6,816 nt of DNA from an uncultured Erythrobacteraceae bacterium (lineage in GTDB: Bacteria; Pseudomonadota; Alphaproteobacteria; Sphingomonadales; Sphingomonadaceae): the NCBI GenBank assembly GCA_950071875.1, contig CATMNW010000144.1:1-6816 (forward strand). The letters run 5' to 3'. Numbering within the stretch: the first letter of the stretch is position 1; each line of letters starts with the position of its first letter. The translations under genes were made by a program, and so were the position numbers. A model generated the notes under the pieces. That model saw only the letters and a list, made by a program, of their open reading frames with translations. It did not search any database and was not told the DNA's origin. Positions 1-6,470 of this stretch are shown piece by piece.

Positions 1-838
1 AGCTGGCCATGATCGCTTCGACACCGGCATCGATAGTCGCCGGGTAGGGCGCGGCGTGAATTTTCTTCAGTTCTTCGATATCGCCGGTAACCTCGCCCTG
101 GTCGACACCCTGGTCGGTGCCGCCATCGCCGAAGAAATGCTTGGCGGTGGCGATGACATGACCTGCACCAAGGCGATCGGCTTCGCCCTTACGGCCTTGG
201 AGTCCTTCGACCAGCGCGGCACCCAGCGGGGCAACAATCGCGGGATCTTCGGAATAGCTTTCGTAAGTTCGGCCCCAGCGATCGTCCTGCGCCACGGCAA
301 CCGTGGGCGAGAAATTCCAGTCGATCCCGGTCACTTCGATCTCGACAGCGGTCGCTTCACCGATGCGGCGGATCAGATCTGCGTCGCGGGTTGCGCCAAG
401 GCCGATATTGTGCGGAAAGATCGTCGCCTGGACGATATTGGTATGTCCGTGGACCGCATCGGTGCCCCACATGGTCGGGATAACCGGTTCGTCGCCGTCC
501 ATCGGCTGGACGGAAGCAAGGTACATTTCGTCCGCATAGCGCAGCCATTCGCTGGCCGGTGCATATTCGTCACCGTAAGGGCCGCCATTGCCGCCGTTCA
601 AATAGCTGCCGAACCGATAGCGTGCCATATCGGCAGGGGTGAAGGAATTGATCTGGGGCTGGATGAGCTGGGCGACCTTGCGTTCCACGCTCATGCGGGA
701 AACGATTGCAGCAACACGGGCCGCTTCATCCGTTGCAGGGGCTGCCACGCTGGCAGGTGTGCTTTCGATGCCGGTCTGCTGGGTGGTGCAACCCGCAAGT
801 GCAACACAGGCCGCAGAAGCCCAGAAATACGCTTTCAT
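1..838 (-). CDS. GH3 beta-glucosidase / exo-beta-glucanase lipoprotein, N-terminal part (3' end cut by window edge)
   Basis: Family 3 glycoside hydrolases remove glucose from the non-reducing ends of beta-glucosides or beta-glucans. Only the first 279 residues are visible; I translated them by hand from the ATG at 838. Residues 1-17 form a lipoprotein signal ending in the lipobox LAGC (Cys17), followed by Thr-Thr, so an envelope-anchored protein facing away from the cytoplasm is expected. The GH3 N-terminal barrel follows: IPTMWGTDAVHGHTNI at 120-135, whose Asp127 matches the substrate-binding Asp of the family; DDRWGRTYESYSEDP at 185-199; and AKHFFGDGGT at 232-241 with the conserved Lys-His pair. 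These motifs resemble the barley ExoI / marine ExoP branch (exo-1,3/1,4-beta-glucanases), whose bacterial members have roughly 800-850 residues. The nucleophile Asp and the second domain lie beyond the left edge. AAGGGA 8 bases upstream supports the start. A LacI-type palindrome lies just upstream. Family assignment is firm; exact substrate is inference. Confidence 0.94.
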   Translation of the reverse strand, partial: MKAYFWASAACVALAGCTTQQTGIESTPASVAAPATDEAARVAAIVSRMSVERKVAQLIQPQINSFTPADMARYRFGSYLNGGNGGPYGDEYAPASEWLRYADEMYLASVQPMDGDEPVIPTMWGTDAVHGHTNIVQATIFPHNIGLGATRDADLIRRIGEATAVEIEVTGIDWNFSPTVAVAQDDRWGRTYESYSEDPAIVAPLGAALVEGLQGRKGEADRLGAGHVIATAKHFFGDGGTDQGVDQGEVTGDIEELKKIHAAPYPATIDAGVEAIMAS

Positions 839-846
839 TTTTCCCG

Positions 847-852
847 TCCCTT
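847..852 (-). promoter_or_regulatory. Ribosome binding site of the GH3 gene
   Basis: Read on the minus strand this is AAGGGA, with 8 bases between it and the ATG at 838. The spacing is normal and it fixes the start that gives a complete lipoprotein signal. Confidence 0.6.
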
Positions 853-868
853 CAACGCTCATCTATTC

Positions 869-884
869 TTGAGAACGTTATCAA
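869..884. promoter_or_regulatory. Putative LacI-family operator upstream of the GH3 gene
   Basis: The plus strand reads TTGAGAACGTTATCAA. The halves TTGAGAAC and GTTATCAA are inverted repeats matching at 7 of 8 positions, with a central CG. A 14-20 base palindrome centred on CG is the usual LacI/GalR-family operator form, because the hinge helix inserts at that step. It lies 31-46 bases before the GH3 start codon, in the 83-base gap after the MFS stop, where a bound repressor could block initiation. The LacI-family protein at 2096-3157 is the natural candidate. No convincing -35/-10 pair was found around it. The palindrome is seen directly; binding is inference. Confidence 0.75.
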
Positions 885-921
885 ACGAGACCTGCCACGC
901 CGGACCCGACAGGTCAAGAAG

Positions 922-2109
922 CTACGGGCGCTGCAAGGTGGCAAGGAGTATGAAGGCGAGCACGCAGAGAACAGCAAGGACCAGAAACAGCGCCTTGAAC
1001 CCGAAGAGCGGTACCAGCGCGATGGTCAGCCACGGCATGATGAGCGATGGCACGGTGTTCGTCAGATTGAACAGGCCAAGGTCGCGGCCGCGCGTTTGCG
1101 CCTTAGGCAGGACACGCAGCGTCTGGCTGGTGTGCAGCGACAGGAAAACGCTGGTGGAAAGCCCGAACAATACATAGCCGAGGATCGCTGCGGGAAGGGC
1201 GGACGCATGCGCCATCACGATAAGCCCGAGCCCGCCTATCGCCGCACCGAGCGAAAGCGGCAGGATCGGTCGGTCGCTGCGGTCGGACCAGCGGCCTGCA
1301 AGCATCGCAAGGGGTACGGAAAGGCCGAGAACCACACTGAACAGTGTGGCGGTATCATTACCACTGATCCCGTTATCGATCCGGGTCAGCCAGAACAGCA
1401 GGAATGCGAACAGGGCCGCTTCGGCGATCTGCACCAGCAGCCGCGCCAGCCACATGCGGACAACCTCATTTTCCGTCCTGCGCCCCCGGTCAGAAGGTGC
1501 TTCCGCCAGCGTGAGATGGGGCATGGCGCGCGGGCGCCCGAAAAGCAGGGCGGGTGTGATCATCGCTGCGGCAAGAACTGCGACAATGACCAGCCTCGTG
1601 TCGGGCCCGGCTAGTCCGGGAAGGGTGACTAGCGCGCCGGACAGCGCGCCCAAGGCAGGTGCAAAGGCCAGCAAGCCGCCAAGCGTTCCCTTCTGGTGGT
1701 CCGGTACGCAATCTCCGGCCCAGGCGGCCAGCGGCGCCAGCATCATGTTCAGCGCGAACTGCCAGGCCACGATCAAGGCGATGATTTCCGGAACAGTTTC
1801 GGCAAAACGCATCGTGACAAGCAGCGACGACGACAGCAGCACTCCGCCGATGATCCAAGGCTTGCGGGAACGCGAGATATCGCTTGCCCAGCCAAATGCG
1901 ATGTTGGCCGCACTCGCCGCAATCGCGCCCGAGAAAGCCGCGTAGGACAGCGCTTCGATCTCGCCGCCCCGTGCTATCTGCCCCATCTTGAGCGGCAGGA
2001 GGATCGTCAGGAACGGGACATAGGCGACTGCGCCGCCCGCGACCGCCAGAGCATACAGCCAGAGGAAGCGCGCCGACTGTCCGCCGGTGTCCCGGTCAGG
2101 CGTTGCCAT
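922..2109 (-). CDS. MFS transporter, probably for a sugar or oligosaccharide
   Basis: A 395-residue inner-membrane protein of the major facilitator superfamily, predicted to import a sugar with a coupling ion. Hydrophobic segments account for about 12 helices in two halves, joined by a polar cytoplasmic loop near residues 195-215 (around PSDRGRRTENE). The first half carries the MFS motif A between helices 2 and 3, GWASDISRSRK at 73-83. A degenerate copy, GRWSDRSDRP, sits at the equivalent place in the second half. Length is normal. The start at 2109 lies inside the 3' end of the lacI gene (14-base overlap) with no clear ribosome binding site, which suggests translational coupling. Position between a LacI regulator and a GH3 enzyme points to uptake of a GH3 product such as glucose or a short beta-glucoside; the substrate cannot be read from sequence. 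It ends with TAG, with no terminator hairpin visible after it. Confidence 0.93.
   Translation of the reverse strand: MATPDRDTGGQSARFLWLYALAVAGGAVAYVPFLTILLPLKMGQIARGGEIEALSYAAFSGAIAASAANIAFGWASDISRSRKPWIIGGVLLSSSLLVTMRFAETVPEIIALIVAWQFALNMMLAPLAAWAGDCVPDHQKGTLGGLLAFAPALGALSGALVTLPGLAGPDTRLVIVAVLAAAMITPALLFGRPRAMPHLTLAEAPSDRGRRTENEVVRMWLARLLVQIAEAALFAFLLFWLTRIDNGISGNDTATLFSVVLGLSVPLAMLAGRWSDRSDRPILPLSLGAAIGGLGLIVMAHASALPAAILGYVLFGLSTSVFLSLHTSQTLRVLPKAQTRGRDLGLFNLTNTVPSLIMPWLTIALVPLFGFKALFLVLAVLCVLAFILLATLQRP
1332..1349. repeat. Perfect 8-base inverted repeat inside the MFS gene
   Basis: CCACACTG and CAGTGTGG flank a central AA. It lies in coding sequence for the middle of the MFS protein and lacks a T-run, so it is not an intrinsic terminator. 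It may be coincidental. Confidence 0.4.
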
Positions 2110-3157
2110 GGTTTAGTACGCGCGCGGTCGATCCGCGAACGACGAGTTCGCCTTCCACCACGACCGGTTCGGTCTGGCTTTCGTCCTTGCGCGCGTCGAT
2201 CAGCATTTCCACCGCACGGGCCGCTGTTGCCGCGATCGGCTGGTCGAGGGCAGTCAAGGCGGGGGTGGTGAAGCGGACTATCGGGGTGTTGTCGAAACTT
2301 ACGATAGACAGGTCATGCGGAACGTCGAGGCCGCGTTCCCTTGCAACTTCCAGCGTTGCCAGCGCCATCTGGTCGCTGCTGGCGATAATGGCGGTTGGCC
2401 GATCATCGCGATCGAGGAGCTTGCGGGCGGCATGCAGTCCGCTTTCGAACCCGAAGTCGCCCTTTTCGCACAAGCCTTCGCAACCGAAATCGGCATTGGC
2501 CATTGCCTGCTGCCACCCGTCCACGCGCCAGCCCGACAGGCTGTACCCATCGGGTCCGGCGATGAAACCGATGCGCTCGTGGCCCAGTTCTATCAGATGG
2601 TCGGTTGCCTTCATGGCAAGCACCTCGTCGCCCATCGTCATGGCGATGCCCGGACCATCGTCCTTCGAACCGATCCGTGCGAAGGGGATGCCGCGTTCTG
2701 CCAGCAGCCCCACGATCTGTGCGTTTTCGGAATGGGGCGGGGTAACGATGACGCCGTCCGGCTGGAGCGCCGAAAGGGCAGCGCCAAGTTCGCGCTCGAC
2801 GTGATCGCTATGCGTATCCACCAGCTCGAAAATCATCCGGTAGCCGCGTTCGGCCGCCGTCAGCATTCCGCCCAGCAACATCTGATCGACCCAGTCGCGT
2901 CCATCGCGGGCTTTCCAGTCCGCAATCGTCCTGTCGCGATCGTTGATGGCAAGGATGATGTAGGACCGCGATCCGCTCATGCGCTGGGCCGCGATGGAAG
3001 GCACGTAACCGAGCTTGTCTATGCTGGCCTGCACCTTCTCTTTCATAGCAGGCCGGACATTGGGTTCGTTGTTGATGACGCGGCTTACCGTTTGCAGGGA
3101 AACCCCCGCATCGGCCGCAACGTGCTTGATCGTAACTGACTGCCGCCGCCGACCCAT
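2096..3157 (-). CDS. LacI-family transcriptional repressor
   Basis: A 353-residue cytoplasmic regulator of the LacI/GalR type. Residues 8-30 are the helix-turn-helix (VTIKHVAADAGVSLQTVSRV, then INN), with Leu21-Gln22 at the specificity positions of the recognition helix. The hinge helix is near 54-63 (SIAAQRMSGS). The rest, from about 66 to 345, is the periplasmic-binding-protein-like sensor domain; near its end it has the family stretches TAIIASSDQMA, DLSIVSFDNTP and LTALDQP, and it closes with ELVVRGST. Length is usual for the family. An in-frame TAA lies 30 bases upstream with no other ATG between, so the ATG at 3157 is the best start although its ribosome binding site is weak. The effector is probably a sugar released or imported by neighbouring gene products. 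It overlaps the MFS gene by 14 bases and may control the palindrome before the GH3 gene, and perhaps the promoter of the upstream operon outside the window. Confidence 0.96.
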   Translation of the reverse strand: MGRRRQSVTIKHVAADAGVSLQTVSRVINNEPNVRPAMKEKVQASIDKLGYVPSIAAQRMSGSRSYIILAINDRDRTIADWKARDGRDWVDQMLLGGMLTAAERGYRMIFELVDTHSDHVERELGAALSALQPDGVIVTPPHSENAQIVGLLAERGIPFARIGSKDDGPGIAMTMGDEVLAMKATDHLIELGHERIGFIAGPDGYSLSGWRVDGWQQAMANADFGCEGLCEKGDFGFESGLHAARKLLDRDDRPTAIIASSDQMALATLEVARERGLDVPHDLSIVSFDNTPIVRFTTPALTALDQPIAATAARAVEMLIDARKDESQTEPVVVEGELVVRGSTARVLNHGNA

Positions 3158-3158
3158 C

Positions 3159-3170
3159 GTTTTCGTAAAC
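3159..3170. promoter_or_regulatory. Weak CG-centred palindrome just before the lacI start
   Basis: The plus strand reads GTTTTCGTAAAC: halves GTTTTC and GTAAAC match as inverted repeats at 5 of 6 positions around a central CG. It is one base upstream of the lacI ATG, in the 68-base gap after the halogenase gene, so it could be an autoregulatory site. It is short and does not match the 869-884 palindrome outside the centre. Confidence 0.2.
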
Positions 3171-3225
3171 CCCCGGTGTGTTCCTTACCCGCTTAGACGA
3201 TGATGCGCCTGTGTGAAGGGCTGCA

Positions 3226-4728
3226 TCAGGCCGCCCCTGCAGCTTTTGCCCCGCAATATTGTGCGACATAGGCGTGATGATCCGGCAGCCCCGCCACGGT
3301 GCGCGCCACATTGTCGCGCAGGGTGGAAAGAAAACGGTCCAGTTCTTCGTCAGTCATCTTCCTGGCGACCGGGTGGAAGGCGCGCGGCACGATCCCCTGG
3401 CCGAGCATGACCTGGACCCAGCTGTTTTCGACGAACAATTCCTCGTTCTTGCGGAACACTCGGCCTGTTTCGCGAAACAGTTCGATTTTCTGCGTCAGCG
3501 AATCCGGGATATCCATGGTCGCGCATTGCCGCCAGAACGGGCTGTCGCGCCGGTCGGTAGCTTTGTAGTGCAGGATCAGGAAGTCGCGGACCTGGACCAT
3601 GTCGGTCAGCTGCTGGTCGTTGAATTCCGCGATATCACGCTCGCTCACATCGCCGGAGGGCATCATGCGCAACAGGCGGATGACGGCGCGCTGGATAAGA
3701 TGGATGCTGGTCGATTCCAGCGGTTCAAGAAAGCCGGACGACAAGCCGATCGCAATGCAATTGCGGTGCCACTGCTTGCGCCTTGCGCCGGTGGTGAACG
3801 GAATGGCACGCGGTTCGCTGATGGGCTTGCCTTCGAGCGTCGACATCAGGCGGTCATGGGCTGCATCCTGCGACAGGTAACGGCTGCAATAGACGATACC
3901 GTTTCCGCCGCGATGCTGCAGCGGAATGCGCCATTGCCAGCCTGCGTCATGCGCGATGGCGCGGGTATAGGGTACCGGCGGGCCGCTGAGTTCGGTCTGC
4001 ACCGCAATTGCACTGTCGCAGGGCAAGTGATGCGTCCAGTCGTCATACCCGACATGCAGCGCGCCTTCGATCAGCAGTGCGCGAAAGCCGGTGCAATCCA
4101 CGAACAGGTCGCCTTCGATCCGTTGGCCATCTTCCAGCCCGATGGCGGCGATGTTCCCGCTCTCCCCGTCCAGTTCGACCTGGGCGATCTTGCCCTCGAC
4201 ACGCCTCGCGCCCGCTTCTTCTGCGATACGGCGCAGGAAGCCTGCATAGGCGGTCGCATTGAGGTGGAAGGCGTAGTTCAGGCGGTTATCGGGCAGATGC
4301 GCGAACTTGCCGGCATAGGCCGCCAGCAATTCCAGGCAATAGTCGTCATAGCTGTATTTATGACCGCGGTTCAGCCCTTCGCCCCAGAAATGCTGGAACC
4401 CCGCGGACCAGTGATCCCGCCCTGTCGATCCGAAGGAATGGAAGTACTTTTCGCCATCGAGCTTCCAGTTCTCGAACTCGATGCCGAGTTTGAAGGTCGC
4501 CTGCGTTTCGCGCATGAAATCGGCTTCGTTGATGCCGAGCAACTTGTTGAAGGTGATCAGCGGCGGAATGGTCGCCTCGCCAACGCCAACCGTGCCGATC
4601 GCATCGCTTTCGACCAGCGTCAGTTCGATCGCATCGCCCATCGTCTTGGCAAGCGCGGCTGCCGCCATCCAACCTGCAGTGCCACCCCCGGCCACCACGA
4701 TACGGCGAGGTTTGTAATCGCTCGTCAT
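3226..4728 (-). CDS. Flavin-dependent halogenase (tryptophan halogenase family, PF04820), complete
   Basis: A 500-residue cytoplasmic enzyme of the FADH2-dependent halogenase family, which makes hypohalous acid from FADH2, oxygen and halide and uses it to halogenate an electron-rich, usually aromatic, substrate. Visible motifs: the FAD-binding GGGTAGW at 14-20; VGEATIP at 49-55; the catalytic lysine in ATFKLGIEF (Lys80, matching Lys79 of PrnA); DCTGFRALLI at 211-220; the halogenase signature WQWRIP at 264-269; and GFLEPLESTSI at 332-342, where Glu338 matches the catalytic Glu346 of PrnA. So the active-site set looks complete. The start is ATG, overlapping the stop of the oxygenase gene as ATGA, with TAAGGA 10 bases upstream. 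No flavin reductase is encoded in the window. Related Brevundimonas (BrvH) and Xanthomonas campestris enzymes prefer bromide and act on indole-like compounds in vitro. The true substrate is unknown, and the family name should not be read as proof of tryptophan as substrate. Confidence 0.95.
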   Translation of the reverse strand: MTSDYKPRRIVVAGGGTAGWMAAAALAKTMGDAIELTLVESDAIGTVGVGEATIPPLITFNKLLGINEADFMRETQATFKLGIEFENWKLDGEKYFHSFGSTGRDHWSAGFQHFWGEGLNRGHKYSYDDYCLELLAAYAGKFAHLPDNRLNYAFHLNATAYAGFLRRIAEEAGARRVEGKIAQVELDGESGNIAAIGLEDGQRIEGDLFVDCTGFRALLIEGALHVGYDDWTHHLPCDSAIAVQTELSGPPVPYTRAIAHDAGWQWRIPLQHRGGNGIVYCSRYLSQDAAHDRLMSTLEGKPISEPRAIPFTTGARRKQWHRNCIAIGLSSGFLEPLESTSIHLIQRAVIRLLRMMPSGDVSERDIAEFNDQQLTDMVQVRDFLILHYKATDRRDSPFWRQCATMDIPDSLTQKIELFRETGRVFRKNEELFVENSWVQVMLGQGIVPRAFHPVARKMTDEELDRFLSTLRDNVARTVAGLPDHHAYVAQYCGAKAAGAA

Positions 4729-5756
4729 CGGTTCAACGTCCTTAGGAGGAAGGCGCGGATCTGCCCTGCGGTTTTGGCGGTCAGCGGCGCGAGGATCCCG
4801 CGTGCTTTGTCAGGGATATGCTCTGCAACTTCGGGCGGGTTCTCGAATACGTAGTGATCGAACAGCTTGCGCCAGAACATGCGTTCATCGCGCGGCAGGT
4901 CGCGCAGCGCCAGGATCGCGTGATTGAGCGCTTCCTGCGGCTGGCCCAGGTAAGCGGGCGTATCGCGCCACCAGTAGTTCACCAGCACATTGAATGGTGA
5001 AAGCCCTTCGACGTGGTGCCACCACATCGAAGGTATGTAGATCGCGTCTCCCGGTTCCAGCTCTGCCATCTGCGCATTATCGAGTGCTTCGGAGAACCGC
5101 GGATAGGCATCGAGATCAGGATCATGGAAGTCGACCATGCTGACGGCGCGGCCGGCCGGCGTGTTCTCCAGCGGGCCGATATAGAGGTTTGCGAACTGTT
5201 CGGGCGGGAAGATGGTGAAGCGCCGGCGGCCCACCGCGCAACACGCGAGATTGCGCGGAAAATCGTTATGCGCTGCAACCCGGGTCGCGGTGCCGATCCA
5301 GATGCTGTGCAAGGGATCGCGCTCTGCAACCGGCGAGAAATTGTCTTCGACAAGGCCATCGAAAAACAGCTTCATGTCGACCGATGTGAGATAGATCGCC
5401 GGGGCATCGCTGCGGCCCTCGTTATCGTCGAACCCGCGGAAAATGTCCGCCAGCTTGCCGCGAGCGTTGCGGAAATTCATGCCGAAATCGTCATCGTAGA
5501 ACAGTCGGCCATCGCGGCCCGGTTCGCCGATCGTCACCGCGAAAGGCGCATTGCGCGCCTTTCCCAGAAGATATTCGCGCGCTTCGCGTGCAGACTTTAT
5601 GCCTTCACGCACCAGGGGCCAATCCTTGACCAGCCCACGCACGACGAAAGGCTGCGGATTGCTGTCGAGCAGGTCCGACAACGCGGCCGCATCGGCCACT
5701 TCGCGCGCTTCGACTTCCTTCATCTGCGCAAAAATCGAGGGATCGGCCTCAGCCAC
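4725..5756 (-). CDS. Cupin_8 / JmjC-like Fe(II)/2-oxoglutarate-dependent oxygenase
   Basis: A 343-residue protein of the cupin_8 family, related to the factor-inhibiting-HIF asparaginyl hydroxylase (FIH). Members hydroxylate protein side chains or small molecules using Fe(II), 2-oxoglutarate and oxygen. The likely metal ligands are visible: the HxD pair in AAHNDF (His163, Asp165) and a histidine in IPSMWWHHVEGL (His247-His248; by analogy with FIH the second). FVVRGLVKDWPLV at 37-49 is the usual N-terminal entry to the fold, and NYWW follows the last ligand. The reading frame is open further upstream (to an ATG at 5873), but that would overlap sapC by 125 bases with an Arg/Cys/Trp-rich out-of-frame peptide. 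The GTG at 5756 has AAGGAG just upstream and overlaps the sapC stop by 8 bases, so I chose it; ATG at 5723 is an alternative without a ribosome site. The substrate is unknown. Confidence 0.9.
   Translation of the reverse strand: MAEADPSIFAQMKEVEAREVADAAALSDLLDSNPQPFVVRGLVKDWPLVREGIKSAREAREYLLGKARNAPFAVTIGEPGRDGRLFYDDDFGMNFRNARGKLADIFRGFDDNEGRSDAPAIYLTSVDMKLFFDGLVEDNFSPVAERDPLHSIWIGTATRVAAHNDFPRNLACCAVGRRRFTIFPPEQFANLYIGPLENTPAGRAVSMVDFHDPDLDAYPRFSEALDNAQMAELEPGDAIYIPSMWWHHVEGLSPFNVLVNYWWRDTPAYLGQPQEALNHAILALRDLPRDERMFWRKLFDHYVFENPPEVAEHIPDKARGILAPLTAKTAGQIRAFLLRTLNR
5541..5563. repeat. Perfect 9-base stem, 5-base loop, inside the oxygenase gene
   Basis: GAAAGGCGC and GCGCCTTTC flank ATTGC (plus strand). 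In the mRNA this would be a stable GC-rich hairpin about 190 bases after the GTG start, encoding residues around GKARNAPF. There is no following U-run, so it is not a terminator. Confidence 0.45.
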
Positions 5757-6468
5757 GGTTCTCCTTCGCATCCTTGCGCACGACCAGTTCCGACAGGTTC
5801 GAAAGCGATGCCACCGCCATGAAAATGGGCAGCAGGTGCCCTTCTGCATGAAGCGATCCGAGCGCATCGCCATCCAGCGCGCGCAGTTTTTCTTCGTCGA
5901 TCATGTGAAAGCCCACCAGCGAATGCTTCGAGCCGTTCGAAAGCGGCACTTCGAAACTGAAGGGCTCGAGCAATTGATACCGGGCCAGCGCGTCGTAGAA
6001 GCTGCCGCTCGCCTGATAGCCGCCGTGCAACTGGCCCAGTTGTTCCGATATCGTTTCGAGCATCGGGGTCGGCTTGCCGTGTTCGTCGAAGACGCGCGTC
6101 CCTTCGCCATTCCGGGCGATCCGGGGATGCGCCATGTCGACATGGACCTGTCCTTCGCCTTCGCCATCGGGGGCCTGCCCCACAAGAAACGGCTGGATCG
6201 CAATGGACAGCGGACGATAGCGCGCATCCCAGGTGTCGCCGTCGAGAAACAGGTTTTCGCCATTTTCGAAACCGAACAGTGCCAGGCCTGTGAACGCACC
6301 GCTTTCCGCATCGCGGCGGAATACGATCGGGTAATGCGCCTGCGCCTGACGGAATTCTTCCGGTACCACTAGGGCTGCCATCGCCGCGTCGCCGAATTCG
6401 GCACCGGCACCCGTATGGACACGCAGTTCGGCGTGGTCGGCAGTGTTGAGGATCTGGTGGTTACTCAT
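5749..6468 (-). CDS. SapC-family protein (PF07277)
   Basis: A 239-residue protein of the SapC family, named after a Campylobacter gene of the S-layer locus. In proteobacterial carbohydrate loci its homologues sit beside TonB-dependent receptors and PF04820 halogenases, with no established biochemical function. Family landmarks are present: ALVVPEEF at 32-39, HYPIVF at 45-50, LFGFENGENLFLD at 64-76, then a conserved region of the type W.A.Y.PL...PFL. A C-terminal HLLPIFMAVASLSNLSEL stretch is moderately hydrophobic. No signal peptide or clear membrane helix is seen, so a cytoplasmic location is likely. The ATG at 6468 follows the halogenase stop by two bases, with GGGAGA 12 bases upstream inside the preceding gene. 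The TGA stop overlaps the GTG start of the oxygenase. Length is typical of the family. Function in this locus is unknown. Confidence 0.92.
   Translation of the reverse strand: MSNHQILNTADHAELRVHTGAGAEFGDAAMAALVVPEEFRQAQAHYPIVFRRDAESGAFTGLALFGFENGENLFLDGDTWDARYRPLSIAIQPFLVGQAPDGEGEGQVHVDMAHPRIARNGEGTRVFDEHGKPTPMLETISEQLGQLHGGYQASGSFYDALARYQLLEPFSFEVPLSNGSKHSLVGFHMIDEEKLRALDGDALGSLHAEGHLLPIFMAVASLSNLSELVVRKDAKENRG
5761..5766 (-). promoter_or_regulatory. Ribosome binding site deciding the GTG start of the oxygenase gene
   Basis: AAGGAG on the minus strand, 4 bases before GTG at 5756 and inside the last codons of the SapC gene. It is the best Shine-Dalgarno match near the gene junction and favours GTG over the upstream ATG at 5873 and the downstream ATG at 5723. 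Confidence 0.65.
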
Positions 6469-6470
6469 GG

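Noticed and set aside
839..921. Intrinsic terminator or clear -35/-10 promoter between the MFS and GH3 genes
   Set aside because: No GC-rich hairpin with a T-run is present, and the TTGACC-like element has no AT-rich -10 partner at proper spacing. Only the palindrome is well supported.
1366..1380. CGTTATC half-site resembling the proposed operator, in the MFS gene
   Set aside because: Only one half matches; the other side (GATCC) does not, and it lies within coding sequence far from any start. A similar half-site near 4285 in the halogenase gene was rejected for the same reason.
56..1614. Long plus-strand open frames (56-1177 and 706-1614) opposite the GH3 and MFS genes
   Set aside because: They run across the GH3 and MFS genes and the gap between them, have low-complexity Arg/Gln/His-rich translations and no family motifs. 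They are shadows of the minus-strand genes.
3259..4854. 531-codon open frame on the plus strand, antisense to the halogenase gene
   Set aside because: It mirrors the minus-strand gene in GC-rich DNA, shows no recognisable domain, and the opposite strand carries an unmistakable full-length enzyme.
5757..5873. Upstream extension of the oxygenase gene to an ATG at 5873
   Set aside because: The extra 39 residues are rich in Arg, Cys and Trp, unlike the rest of the protein, and overlap the conserved SapC C-terminus. The GTG at 5756 has a strong ribosome site.
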